Below, one piece after another: positions 27,121 to 36,900 of a stretch of 64,000 nt of DNA. The notes below the pieces were generated by a model that searched no databases, was not told the DNA's origin, and worked only from the letters and a program-made list of their open reading frames with translations. Each line of letters begins with the position of its first letter. The first letter of the stretch is position 1. The DNA comes from Fibrobacter sp. GTDB taxonomy: Bacteria; Fibrobacterota; Fibrobacteria; Fibrobacterales; Fibrobacteraceae. The translations under genes were made by a program, and so were the position numbers. Location: the NCBI GenBank assembly GCA_017615055.1, contig JAGAAW010000088.1, positions 16,105-80,104 on the forward strand. The letters run 5' to 3'.

Positions 27121-30100
27121 ATGAGTATTGAAGAACAGATCAAACCGATCGATTGGGCTAAGGATCACGGGGTCAAGAGTGAACTCGTGATGAAACTTCT
27201 GCGCGACAACGGCGTCAAGGTCTTGACGCAGGTGTCGAAGGTGAACGCTTCGGAATTCGAAAAGATCGAAGCGGCTGTCGCCGAAGAGAAGAAAAAACAG
27301 GATGCCCGCTCCAAGAACCTGAAGAAGGCGTCTTCTTCCGATGCAGAATCTTCTACCGAGAAGAAGAAGTCGACGACTACGTCGACGATGAAGGACGGCG
27401 TGAAGATCAGCCTCAAGAAGGCTACTACGACTAAGAAGGCAACGACGAAGCCCGCTGCAACGAAGGCTGCGGCAAAGCCCGCTGCCACCGAGGCCCCCGC
27501 AGCCGCAGCTCCCGCAAGCGCGCCTGCTGCCCCCGCGGCACCGGCTAAGGTTGAAGCCCCCAAGGTCGAAACGCCCGCTGCACCGAAGCCCGTAGAGGCT
27601 CCTGCTGCACCGGAGGCTCCCAAGCCCCAGGCCCCCGCTCCCGAGAAACCCGCCGCTGCTCCCGAAAAGCCTGTTGCAGCGCCGGCACCGGAACCGGCAG
27701 TGAAGCCTGATCCCAAGCCTGTCGCGGCTGCCCCTGCAGCCCCGACGATGATGACCGCAGATACTGAACTCAAGCAGCCCCCGATGAAGGCCCAGGTGTT
27801 CAAGCCCGATGCCGCTATCCTCGCGCGTATCGCGAAGTCCCAGCAGCAACAGCAGGGCGGCCGCGGTCCGGGTGGCAACCGTCGCCCCGGCCCCGGTGGT
27901 CGTGGCCCGAGCAATGCCCAGGGTTACACTGGCTCGTTCGGCCCGCGTAGCAGCGGCACCGGCGACAATCGTGGTAATGGCCAGCGCAGGCCCGGTCAGG
28001 GCGGCGCCAGCAGCTCCCGCGGCGGCTACACTGGCCGTAACGGCGGGTTCTCCAGCGGTTCCATGCAGGAGGCGTTCAACGCGAGCGCACCTGGAATGGG
28101 TTCGCAGAATGCCGGCAAGGGCGGCAACTCCGCAAAGGGCCAGAATGGCCGTCACGGCAACGACAAGAACCGCCGTGGTAACAGCCGTGACCGCCAGGAA
28201 CAGCAGAAGGAACAGCAGCAGGAAATGGTACGCCAGAACGTCTCGCGCGTGATGGCCGACCTTTCCAAGAAGCCTGTCAAGAAAGTTTATCGCAAGGAAC
28301 ACAACGACAACGATTCCGGCGAAGAGAAGAAGATTCTCAAGACTTCCGACTTCATTACCGTGGGCGAACTCGCTGGCCTTATGGACCAGATGCCTGCCCG
28401 CGTGATTGCGAAGTGCATGGAGATGGGCATGATGGTGACCATCAATGCCCGCCTCGATTTCGAGACCATCCAGATTCTTGCCGACGAGTTTGGCTACGAG
28501 GCCCAGCTCATGGAGGAATACGAAGAGGAAGCTCTCGGCGTGGAAGAGGAATCCCAGGAAAACCTGAAGCCGCGCCATCCGGTGGTGACCGTGATGGGCC
28601 ACGTGGACCACGGTAAGACTTCTCTCCTCGACTGGATCCGCAAGACTCACGTGGTTTCTGGCGAATCGGGTGGCATTACCCAGCACATCGGTGCATACGA
28701 AGTAACGACGGCGCAGGGCAAGGTGACCTTCCTCGATACTCCGGGTCACGAGGCGTTCAGCGCCATGCGTGCCCGCGGTTCTCAGGTGACCGACGTGATC
28801 GTGCTCGTTGTGGCTGCCGACTCCATGGTGATGCCCCAGACGGTTGAATGTATTGAACTTGCAAAGCGCGAGAAGGTCCCGATGGTTGTCGCCATCACGA
28901 AGATTGACCTTCCGACGGCGAACCCCGACAAGATCCGCGCACAACTTGCCGAACGTGGCGTTGAAGTGGAACAGTGGGGTGGTACCACGAGCTGTGTGGA
29001 AGTTTCCGCACGCAATGGCCAGGGTATGGACCAGCTCCTGGAAACGCTCGCGCTCGAAGCCGAAGTTCAGGAACTCAAGGCGAACCCGGACGCTCACGCC
29101 CGCGGTGCCGTGGTGGAATCCAAGCTCGACGTGGGTAAGGGCTCCATGGCTACGATCCTTGTGCAGAACGGTACGCTCCATGTGGGTGACCCGTTTGTTT
29201 GCGGTATCTACGCCGGTCGCGTGCGCGCCATGTTCAACGAACGTGGCGAGCAGCTCAAGGCTGTGCCGCCTTCCAGCCCGTGCCAGGTGCTCGGTTTCGA
29301 CGGTACGCCGCAGGCCGGTGACGACCTCATCGTGGTCGACGACGAAAAGACGGCACGCGAAATTGCGAGCAAGCGCCGCATGGCCGCTCGCGAACGCGAC
29401 CTGCGCGCCCGCAAGACGGTTTCTCTCGAGAACTCCTTCAACGACAAGAAGGAAGGCAAGCTCTCCGAACTCAACCTTATCGTCAAGGCGGACGTGGGTG
29501 GTTCTGCCGAAGCTCTTGCCGCCTCTCTCGAAAAGCTTACCAACAGGGAAGTGCGCGTCAACATCATCCGCAAGGGTGTGGGTACCATTACGGAATCCGA
29601 TATCCTGCTTGCGACGACCGCATCTGCCATCATCGTCTCGTTCCACCTGATGCCCTCGCTCTCTATCCGCGAGATGGCTCAAAAGGAAGGCATCGAAATC
29701 CGCAACTACCGCGTGATTTACGACTGCATCGAGGATATCAAGAACGCCGTGGAAGGCCTGTTGAAGCCGATTATGCGCGAGGAACTTTCGGGCGAAGCCG
29801 AAATCCGCCAGGTCTTCAAGATTCCGAAGATCGGCCTCATCGCCGGCTGTATGGTGACAGACGGCGAAGTGGACCGCACCTCTCACGTTCGCGTGTACCG
29901 CAACGGCGTGGAACTCGGTACGACCGTGGTCCAGTCCTTGAAGCGCATGAAGGACGACGTCAAGTCGGTCGCTCGTGGCTTCGAGTGCGGTATCGGCCTC
30001 AAGGGCTACGACGATATCAAGGAAGGCGACAGCCTCATCTTCTTCAAGGAAGTCAAGGTTGCACGTACGCTTGAAGACGTCGCCCGCGAAGAAGCCGAAG

Positions 30101-30138
30101 AAAAGGCCAAGAAGGCCGCCGAGGAAAAGGACGCCTAA
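27121..30138 (+). CDS. infB: Translation initiation factor IF-2
   Basis: 1005-aa GTPase that places initiator tRNA on the ribosome. An IF2 N-terminal helical domain (1-60) is followed by a long Ala/Pro/Lys-rich linker (about 65-215) and a Gly/Arg/Gln/Ser-rich linker (about 235-370). Then comes the IF2 N2 region, the G domain with GHVDHGKT at 493-500, DTPGHE and TKID, and domains II-IV (KSVARGFECGIGLKGYDDIK near the end). Length is above average because of the linkers. The stop codon overlaps the rbfA start (TAATG). A 922-aa antisense frame here is a codon-usage shadow. Confidence 0.97.
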   Translation: MSIEEQIKPIDWAKDHGVKSELVMKLLRDNGVKVLTQVSKVNASEFEKIEAAVAEEKKKQDARSKNLKKASSSDAESSTEKKKSTTTSTMKDGVKISLKKATTTKKATTKPAATKAAAKPAATEAPAAAAPASAPAAPAAPAKVEAPKVETPAAPKPVEAPAAPEAPKPQAPAPEKPAAAPEKPVAAPAPEPAVKPDPKPVAAAPAAPTMMTADTELKQPPMKAQVFKPDAAILARIAKSQQQQQGGRGPGGNRRPGPGGRGPSNAQGYTGSFGPRSSGTGDNRGNGQRRPGQGGASSSRGGYTGRNGGFSSGSMQEAFNASAPGMGSQNAGKGGNSAKGQNGRHGNDKNRRGNSRDRQEQQKEQQQEMVRQNVSRVMADLSKKPVKKVYRKEHNDNDSGEEKKILKTSDFITVGELAGLMDQMPARVIAKCMEMGMMVTINARLDFETIQILADEFGYEAQLMEEYEEEALGVEEESQENLKPRHPVVTVMGHVDHGKTSLLDWIRKTHVVSGESGGITQHIGAYEVTTAQGKVTFLDTPGHEAFSAMRARGSQVTDVIVLVVAADSMVMPQTVECIELAKREKVPMVVAITKIDLPTANPDKIRAQLAERGVEVEQWGGTTSCVEVSARNGQGMDQLLETLALEAEVQELKANPDAHARGAVVESKLDVGKGSMATILVQNGTLHVGDPFVCGIYAGRVRAMFNERGEQLKAVPPSSPCQVLGFDGTPQAGDDLIVVDDEKTAREIASKRRMAARERDLRARKTVSLENSFNDKKEGKLSELNLIVKADVGGSAEALAASLEKLTNREVRVNIIRKGVGTITESDILLATTASAIIVSFHLMPSLSIREMAQKEGIEIRNYRVIYDCIEDIKNAVEGLLKPIMREELSGEAEIRQVFKIPKIGLIAGCMVTDGEVDRTSHVRVYRNGVELGTTVVQSLKRMKDDVKSVARGFECGIGLKGYDDIKEGDSLIFFKEVKVARTLEDVAREEAEEKAKKAAEEKDA

Positions 30139-30491
30139 TGAGCCGCAGAACAGACAGACTGGGCGAACAGTTCCGCGAGGAAATCGGAAAGCTCCTGCAG
30201 AAGGGGCTCAAGGATCCTCGCGTGAGCAGCCTTGCGAGCATTACCCGCGTGACGATTACCGAAGACCTGAGCTATGCGAAGATTCTCGTGTCCGTCATGG
30301 GTACCGACAAGGAAAAGACCGATTCCCTGATAGGCCTCAACAATTCCGCGGGCTTTATCCGCGGCGTGTTGGGCAAGTCGCTCAAGATACGCAAGATTCC
30401 CGAACTGAAGTTCGTGCTGGACGAGAACCTGGAACATGCGATGCATATCGAGGAAATCCTCGCCGAGCTGAAGCAGAAAGGGGAACTCTAG
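30138..30491 (+). CDS. rbfA: Ribosome-binding factor A
   Basis: 117-aa 30S maturation factor with a KH-like fold. Motifs: RLGEQFREEIGKLLQKGLKD, a strand ITRVTITEDLSYAKILVSVMG, and the closing PELKFVLDENLEHAMHIEEIL. Its ATG shares one base with the infB stop codon, and its own stop is followed directly by the truB start. Typical length. Confidence 0.95.
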   Translation: MSRRTDRLGEQFREEIGKLLQKGLKDPRVSSLASITRVTITEDLSYAKILVSVMGTDKEKTDSLIGLNNSAGFIRGVLGKSLKIRKIPELKFVLDENLEHAMHIEEILAELKQKGEL

Positions 30492-31499
30492 TTGGCTCCT
30501 TCGGGATTCATCCTGCTGGACAAAGCTGCCGGCGAAACATCGTTCAAGGCCCTTTTCCCGTTGAAAAGGGTCTTTTGTACTAAGCGCGTGGGGCATGCCG
30601 GGACGCTCGACCTGCGTGCGTCGGGCCTGATTATCGCCGCCACCGGGCGTGCGACGCGCCTGTTGCCTTACGTGGAGGCGAAGGACAAGTGCTACACGTT
30701 CCGCCTGCATCTGGGCTACGAGACCGATACGCTCGAATGGGACGGCGACGTAGTGGAACAGGATGCTTGCTGTCATCCTGGAGCCGAAGGCTATACGACA
30801 CTTGGGACAGAGTCCCTTAGTGGCAGTTATCCTCTTTGTGGAGATAGGATCCATGCAGTAAACCGTGCCGCCCTCGAGGCAATCCTCCCGCAATTCACGG
30901 GCGACATCGACCAGGTTCCACCCCGCTATTGCGCGGTGAAGATTGACGGTCGCCGCGCGAGCGACTGGGCCGAACGCGGGAAGGATTTCGAGATGAAACC
31001 GCGCCGCATCCACATCGAATCACTCAAGGTCGTGGGCGAGGGCGGCATTACCGAAGGCTGCTCCGGCAAGGAATTCGCGACGTTCGATATCGAGTGCGTG
31101 TGCAGCAAGGGAACCTACGTGCGTGCGCTCGGGCGCGACATTGCCCGCGCTCTCGGGACTTGCGGGTGCGTCTCGCAGATTCGTCGCCACCGCATCGGGA
31201 TGGTCTCCGTGGAATCCGCCGTGCGCGGGGAAGACCTGACGCGCGAACACCTCAAATCCGTGGAACAGGTGCTCGACTTCCCGGTCGTGAAACTCGATGC
31301 AGACCAGATGGCGGTTATCCGCAAGGGCAACTGGATTCCGTGGCGCGAACCCGTGGAAGGAGCCGAAAAACAGCAGGGCCGAGGCGACGACTGCGAAAGG
31401 CTCGTGTTTGCCGCCGATGCAAATGGTAACGTGCTGAGCGTGTGCCGCTATGAACCGGGCCGCATCTGCCCGAAGATATATCTAGGGGAAGATGAGTAA
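30492..31499 (+). CDS. truB: tRNA pseudouridine(55) synthase TruB with a repeat-derived insert
   Basis: 335-aa pseudouridine synthase acting on U55 of tRNA. The catalytic aspartate is in VGHAGTLDLRASGLI, where Leu-Arg replaces the usual Pro-Leu after the Asp. YETDTLEWDGDVV, VPPRYCAVKIDGRRASDW and CSKGTYVRALGRDIA are typical TruB elements. The start is TTG at 30492, directly after the rbfA stop, with AAAGGGGA upstream. Between DGDVVEQ and NRAALEAIL, where homologs have about ten residues, there are about 25 extra residues (about 94-120), encoded by a dispersed palindromic repeat. The C-terminal PUA-like part is present (NWIPWREPV). Confidence 0.92.
   Translation: MAPSGFILLDKAAGETSFKALFPLKRVFCTKRVGHAGTLDLRASGLIIAATGRATRLLPYVEAKDKCYTFRLHLGYETDTLEWDGDVVEQDACCHPGAEGYTTLGTESLSGSYPLCGDRIHAVNRAALEAILPQFTGDIDQVPPRYCAVKIDGRRASDWAERGKDFEMKPRRIHIESLKVVGEGGITEGCSGKEFATFDIECVCSKGTYVRALGRDIARALGTCGCVSQIRRHRIGMVSVESAVRGEDLTREHLKSVEQVLDFPVVKLDADQMAVIRKGNWIPWREPVEGAEKQQGRGDDCERLVFAADANGNVLSVCRYEPGRICPKIYLGEDE
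30771..30853. repeat. Dispersed palindromic repeat, copy C (inside truB)
   Basis: Starts TGTCATCCTGGAG and ends GATAGGATCCA, the same ends as the other copies, but with a longer centre containing GGGACAGAGTCCC. It lies in frame in truB and encodes a segment with three cysteines. Confidence 0.7.
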
Positions 31500-31505
31500 G
31501 GAAGA

Positions 31506-32417
31506 ATGCCGGTGAACGCGAAACAGAAAAGAGCCGTGACGATGGGTAATTTTGATGGCTGCCATTTGGGACACCAGGCGCTTTTCCGTACCCTGAAGGC
31601 TGTCGCCGAAGTCAACGGGCTGAAGCCTACGGTCATCAGTTTTGAACCGCATTCCAATTACGTGCTGCGCACTCCCGGTGATCCGCTGCTCCTTACGACT
31701 ACCGAAGAAAAACGCGAATTTATTGAAAGTCTTGGTCTCGAATTTTTGGTGTTGCCGTTCACTCCCGATGTGGCGAAACTCCCGTTCGATGTTTTTGTGC
31801 GTCAGGAACTTATTGAAAAGCGCGGCGTGTGCTCCATGTTCTTCGGGCACGACCATTGCTTTGGTGCTGGGGGCAAGGGCAACTACGAGACGATTACCGC
31901 CGCGTTCCCGGAACTTTCCACGCAGATGCTTTCCATCGTGTTGCACAAGGGTGAACGCGTGAGTTCTTCCGCCGTGCGCAATGCGCTTTTGAACGGCGAC
32001 GTTTCCCGCGCACAGACTTACCTCGGGCGCCCCTACCGCCTTTCGGGAACTGTAGTCGTGGGCAAGCGCCTTGGGCATACCATCGGGTTCCCGACTGCGA
32101 ATTTGCAGGTGGAACAGTACAAGTTCCTGCCGAAATCCGGCGTGTACGTGGCGTCCGCGAGGCTTGCGGATGGCCGCATCTGCCGTGCCGTGGTGAATAT
32201 CGGCGTGCAGCCCTCTGCGCCCGGGCCCCACCAGATGGCCATCGAGGCCTTCCTTCTCGATTTTAGCGAGGATATCTATGGGCAGCACCTGGTGCTTGAC
32301 CTGATGGCCTACCTGCGCCCAGAACAGAAATTTGCCAGCATGGAAGACCTCGTGCGCCAAATCGGCATGGACGCCGACACCGCCAAGAACTACAACGGCA
32401 ACCACTGGGCCGAATAG
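31506..32417 (+). CDS. ribF: Bifunctional riboflavin kinase / FAD synthetase
   Basis: 303-aa enzyme making FMN and FAD. The N-terminal nucleotidyltransferase part has TMGNFDGCHLGHQALF and FGHDHCFGAGGKGN with SSSAVRNAL. The C-terminal flavokinase part has GKRLGHTIGFPTANL and VVNIGVQPS, ending EDLVRQIGMD. Last gene of the rimP-nusA-infB-rbfA-truB-ribF operon, 6 bp after truB. Beyond it the sequence turns AT-rich. Confidence 0.95.
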   Translation: MPVNAKQKRAVTMGNFDGCHLGHQALFRTLKAVAEVNGLKPTVISFEPHSNYVLRTPGDPLLLTTTEEKREFIESLGLEFLVLPFTPDVAKLPFDVFVRQELIEKRGVCSMFFGHDHCFGAGGKGNYETITAAFPELSTQMLSIVLHKGERVSSSAVRNALLNGDVSRAQTYLGRPYRLSGTVVVGKRLGHTIGFPTANLQVEQYKFLPKSGVYVASARLADGRICRAVVNIGVQPSAPGPHQMAIEAFLLDFSEDIYGQHLVLDLMAYLRPEQKFASMEDLVRQIGMDADTAKNYNGNHWAE

Positions 32418-32559
32418 AAACCTGGCCCACGCCGCTGAAAATTTCCTATGATTGGATAGAAAAAGTCCAACCAGTAATAAGAAAATATAATGGAAACAAG
32501 AGATGTAATTTTCGGAATAATTCGATAACTATTCCTAGAATACAGAAAAGAGGTTAAAA

Positions 32560-32937
32560 ATGCTGAAATTTGGAAAGAAAATTTTTATAGCATTCTTTTT
32601 ATTTTTTCTCTTTATATTTGCTTATATAAAGTTTGAAAGATCTCCAATAAAAAGTGATTGGGGGTCAGGTTATTTCTATGTTTCCACAACAGCGAATTGC
32701 CATTCTTGTATATCACCAGAAGATGCTTTGTTCCTTGAAGATCAATCACAAAAAACATATAAAGACACTGTTCAATTAGATATACATTATTATGGCATTG
32801 ATGGTGTAATTGGAGTCGTCAAGTATGAAGGAGGGCGAAGCGATGGATTTTTGGATGGTTTCGACTGTAAATCATATTTTTTAAATGTCGGCAACATCTA
32901 TTTTGGTCCTTTTGGTGAAACAATGGCTACGTATTGA
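32560..32937 (+). CDS. Small membrane-anchored protein, unknown (AT-rich island)
   Basis: 125 aa: an N-terminal hydrophobic helix (IFIAFFLFFLFIFAYI) then a short extracytoplasmic domain with three cysteines (CHSC and CKSYF). No family recognised. A good AGAGG site precedes the ATG. Base composition is much more AT-rich than the ribF operon before it and the helicase after it, and codon use follows. It begins a three-gene run with 10-bp spacing and then a 4-bp overlap. Confidence 0.6.
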   Translation: MLKFGKKIFIAFFLFFLFIFAYIKFERSPIKSDWGSGYFYVSTTANCHSCISPEDALFLEDQSQKTYKDTVQLDIHYYGIDGVIGVVKYEGGRSDGFLDGFDCKSYFLNVGNIYFGPFGETMATY

Positions 32938-32947
32938 ATCACTATGA

Positions 32948-33547
32948 TTGGAGAGGTATGTAAAACTTCGGGATACTATAGTGGACAAAGTATTTGACAA
33001 TTTTAGCAAACATGTCTTTCTATTTTGGGAGTACCTCACTAAAATAGGCGTGGTTTTGTTTACGCTGGTAAATGTCTTCTTTTTAAGCATGTGTAGCAGA
33101 TCTGAATACTCTGAGGGACTGCCTCATACTCTATTGAAATCACGAACCGCTGAGGGCCAACTTTCCTCTTGCGAAATCGAAGGGAAAAAAATATATCACT
33201 ACAAGAAACCGAAAAAAATTGACGGTTTGCAATATTATTATCGCGGTGATAGAGATGTTAGGGATGAATGGGGGCTTGCGTATAAAGATGGGAGTGGTTA
33301 CCATCCGTTAATATCTGTTTTGGTTCCCTTCCAACAATTGCCTGGTTTAGAGTTTTTCATTTTCGATAAGCCCAATGAGTATATAGTCTTTTATTATTTG
33401 AACAATGAGGATGGTCGAATTGATAGTATTCGGGTTGATGAGCAGCCTTTTTCAAAAGAAGTTGTACTCAAGAAACTAAATCCGTCTGATTTAAAAGAAT
33501 CGTACGTGAAGAATGCGACTTGTTTTGTAGATAGGGGACAAAGATGA
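32948..33547 (+). CDS. Membrane-anchored protein, unknown (AT-rich island)
   Basis: 199 aa with one hydrophobic segment near residues 30-48 (YLTKIGVVLFTLVNVFFLSM) and then a mixed alpha/beta domain (YYYRGDRDVRDEWGLAYKDG). No family recognised. The start is uncertain: TTG 32948 gives the longest frame, GTG 32981 or ATG 33089 (just after the membrane helix) are alternatives. Its stop overlaps the next start as ATGA, suggesting coupled translation. Confidence 0.55.
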   Translation: MERYVKLRDTIVDKVFDNFSKHVFLFWEYLTKIGVVLFTLVNVFFLSMCSRSEYSEGLPHTLLKSRTAEGQLSSCEIEGKKIYHYKKPKKIDGLQYYYRGDRDVRDEWGLAYKDGSGYHPLISVLVPFQQLPGLEFFIFDKPNEYIVFYYLNNEDGRIDSIRVDEQPFSKEVVLKKLNPSDLKESYVKNATCFVDRGQR

Positions 33548-33810
33548 TATCAAAAATATTGTCAATTCTATGTATTTTATCGTTGTGTATTGAGGCTGTG
33601 ATTGAAATCCATCATTTTCTATTAGACGCTTCTTTTGATTGTTTTAGTCCAATTTGGGCAATGCGTTGCTTTGTTATTTTGCTTATTGTTGTTTCGGCTG
33701 TTGCATTGTTTTTTGAAACGATAAATGTGCGTATCCGGTATTTACCGAGAAAGTCATGGATGGTTCTTATTTGGTTAATAGCATTCTTTGGTTGGTGTCA
33801 AATGTTATAA
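33544..33810 (+). CDS. Small multi-helix membrane protein, unknown (AT-rich island)
   Basis: 88 aa, almost entirely hydrophobic, with about three membrane helices (ILSILCILSLCIEAVIEI, CFVILLIVVSAVALFF, WMVLIWLIAFFGWC). No family recognised. It overlaps the previous gene by 4 bp. A toxin-immunity or stress-envelope role can be imagined, but nothing in the sequence proves it. The run ends with a terminator at 33892-33916. Confidence 0.55.
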   Translation: MISKILSILCILSLCIEAVIEIHHFLLDASFDCFSPIWAMRCFVILLIVVSAVALFFETINVRIRYLPRKSWMVLIWLIAFFGWCQML

Positions 33811-33891
33811 ATGAAGAAGAAATGTTTGAATATAATTCCCAAGGTAGGATTGCTGCGCAACATCGTGTGGACTATGCAGGGGTTTAATAAG

Positions 33892-33916
33892 AGGGTCGCT
33901 CTGGCGGCCTTTTTCT
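33892..33916 (+). terminator. Rho-independent terminator closing the AT-rich island
   Basis: Stem AGGGTCGC / GCGGCCTT (with two G-T pairs and the loop TCTG) followed by five T. It sits between convergent genes and may also slow the opposite-strand helicase transcript. Confidence 0.7.
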
Positions 33917-33941
33917 GTGATTAGTTTGTGCTGAAATCTTG

Positions 33942-36900
33942 CTATACGAGGGTGTTGTCGAGTCCGAAGACTTCGCCGAGCTGCTTGTCGTCCATGTCGG
34001 CGAGCCAGGTTTCGCCCGCGCTCACGGTCATGTTCGCGATGGATTTCTTTGTCTCGAGAAGCGCGTTGATTTTTTCTTCGAACGTTCCCTTGGTGATGAA
34101 CCTGTGGACCTGCACGTTGCGTGTCTGCCCGATACGGAAGGCGCGGTCGGTGGCCTGCGCTTCGATGGCGGGGTTCCACCACAAGTCGTAATGGATGACC
34201 TGCGATGCGGCGGTGAGGTTGAGGCCCGTTCCGCCCGCCTTGAGCGAGAGGATAAGCACCTTGCATTCGGGGTTCTTCTGGAAGTCCTCGATCATGGAGG
34301 TGCGCAGCGTTTGCGTGCATCCGCCGTGGTAGAAGTGCGTGCGGAGCCCGAGTTCCTCGGTGATGACGCGTTCGAGCAGGAATCCCATCTCGGCGAACTG
34401 CGTGAAGATGAGTGTCTTTTCGCCCTGTTCCTGAATGGAGGTGAGCAGGTCAAGGAGCATCTGGAGTTTGCCGGAGGTAAGGGCCGGCGCTTTCTCCACC
34501 GGGGCACTTGTTGCCTCTGCCGTTTCTGCCGGCGTCGCTTCGGCAGGTTGGTCGCTTGCCTCGGTGTTATTTTGCGGTGCAACAGCCGCCCCTTTCAGGA
34601 ATGTCGCGGGGTGGTTGCAGATCTGCTTGAGCGCGAGAATCATCTGCAATATGATTCCCTTGCGCTTGAATAGCGCGTGCGCGTCGTTCGCCTTCTCGCT
34701 CATCGCCTGTTCCATCTCGAGTTCCTGCATGAAGTGCTCGAGCGTTTTCTGGTACAGAGCCGCCTGCGGCTTGGTGAGTTCGGCGTATTCGTCCTGGATA
34801 ATCTTGTCGGGCAGGTCGCTGATGATGCTCTTGTCTGTCTTCAGGCGACGCAGCATGAAGGGCGCGGTAATCTTCCGGAAGGTTTCCGCCACCTTCTCGT
34901 TGCCCATTTTCTGGATGGGCGTTTCGAACTTTTCGCGGAATTCGGCGGCGCTCGGGAAGAACCCGCGGTTTGCGAAGTCCATGATGGTCCAGAATTCCAT
35001 GAGGCGGTTTTCGACGGGAGTGCCGCTCATCGCGATTTTCATGGGGGCGCGCATCCGGCGCAGCAGCCTGCTCTGTTCACTGTCTGCGTTCTTGATGTTC
35101 TGCGCTTCGTCAATGACGATGGCCTGCCACGGGCGTTCGTTCAGTTCTTCGAAGTCCTTGCGGAATGTTGCATAGGTCGTGAGCAACACGTCGGCGTTGA
35201 ATTTCTCGAGGTTGCGGCTTCCGCCGTGGTAGGCGAAGAACGTAAGTTCTGGCGCGAACTTCTTGATTTCGACCTGCCAGTTGCACAACAGGCCTGCAGG
35301 CATCACCACGAGCGCCTTCTTTTCGGCCAATTTGCCTTCTTCGTGCATCTTGAGGAGGAATGCGATGACCTGGAGGGTCTTTCCGAGGCCCATGTCATCG
35401 GCGAGTATGCAGCCGAAACCGATTTCGAGGTTCTTGTACATCCACGAGTAGCCGCGCACCTGGTAGGGGCGCATGGTCGCGTTCAGGTGCTCGGGGAGGG
35501 CGACTTCGGTTTCGCTGCGCCAGGAATCGAACTGCTGCTTGAATTCGCCCGCCATGTCGACCGGGATGCCGTCGCATTCTCCGGTGAAGCACGCCTGCAC
35601 GAGTTTCGCCTGCGTGATGACCGGCGCGTCGTCCGCGCCTTCGCTGTCCGCGCTTTCGCCGTTCACGCCTTCCGTACCCGCGCCGTCTTTACCCGCGTTT
35701 TCGCTGTCTGCGGCGCCTTCCGTACCCGCATTGGGATCTTTCGCGCCTTTCGCGCGGCCTTCAATCTGCTCGCGGATGCGTTGCAGGTCCTCGGCGCTCA
35801 CCTCCACATACTGCGACTTGTATTTCAGCAGGCCGTCCGCATTCTCGGCAAGTTCCAGGAATTCTTCCGCCGACACGTTCTCGTCGCCAATCGCCACTTC
35901 CCAGTCAAAATCGAGCAGGTCGTTCGCGGTGAAAGCCCCGAAACTCATGCTGCCCTGCAGGCGAATCTTGGGCTTGGGCTTGCCCACGTTCATCAGGTTC
36001 TTCGGAATTTCGGTCTTGATGCCGAAAATTTCGAGTTTCTTGAGGCAATCCTGCAAGAACTGGAGCAGTACGGCTCCCTGCATCATGATGGGGGAGGCCG
36101 CACGGTTCTCGATGTAGGTGCCCATCGGCTTGAAGGAATCTGCGATGCCGTTCAGGATGTTCAAAATCGAGAGCAGGCGCGCATCGTTCTCTTCGAATAA
36201 AGTAGAAATGGGTGTGAGTTTGTCCGTATCGATGACGAAAACTTCGAGTGCGACCTGCTCGCCGGTCTCGTAGCACTTGAATAGCAGTTGCGTGCGGAAG
36301 TCGAGGCTCGAATAGACGGAAAACCACTTCTGGATGCCCGCCGGTACGGAGAGCATGTTGCCCGCGAGCCTGCCCGAGACGCACGTGAAGAAGAACGATA
36401 GCAGGTTCCCGTGGTTTGTCTTGAGCGCGGGCTTGTACGTGTGTGCGAACCGCAGCAGCTGCGAAATAAACAGCGAGAGCACCTGTTCCGCGGGTTCCGC
36501 CATTTCCACGAATTCCTCTTCGCGGGCGGTGAACGCGAACTTTTGCGGGGCGGCCGCCTCGAGGTCCGCGACAATCCCGAGGATATCGGGCAACATTTCA
36601 GCGGGGAGCCAGCGCACCTGCGCGACATCCTTGTGCGTCCAGAAGACCTGCGGGTAGATGGCGCCCGTGCGTACCAGGTGGAACGCCACCTTCAACAGCA
36701 AGAACAGGTAGCATGCCGTGTAGTGGTGCCAGGAGAGGTTGCGGCCCCCGAGCCAGCTCACGGCTCCCATCACCTGGGGCACGCTGAGGCCCGTCTCGAT
36801 GACGTTCCCGCCTTCGTTCAGGTGGTCAAAGTGCCAGCGCCAGCCGTTCTTGTGGTAGATGCGCATGGCCTCGTTCTCGGCGATAAACGTCTTGGAGTTG

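Noticed and set aside
27118..29886. A 922-aa open frame on the minus strand opposite infB
   Set aside because: It mirrors codon bias of infB, has His/Arg/Leu/Val-rich composition without motifs, no ribosome site, and infB is certain on the other strand.
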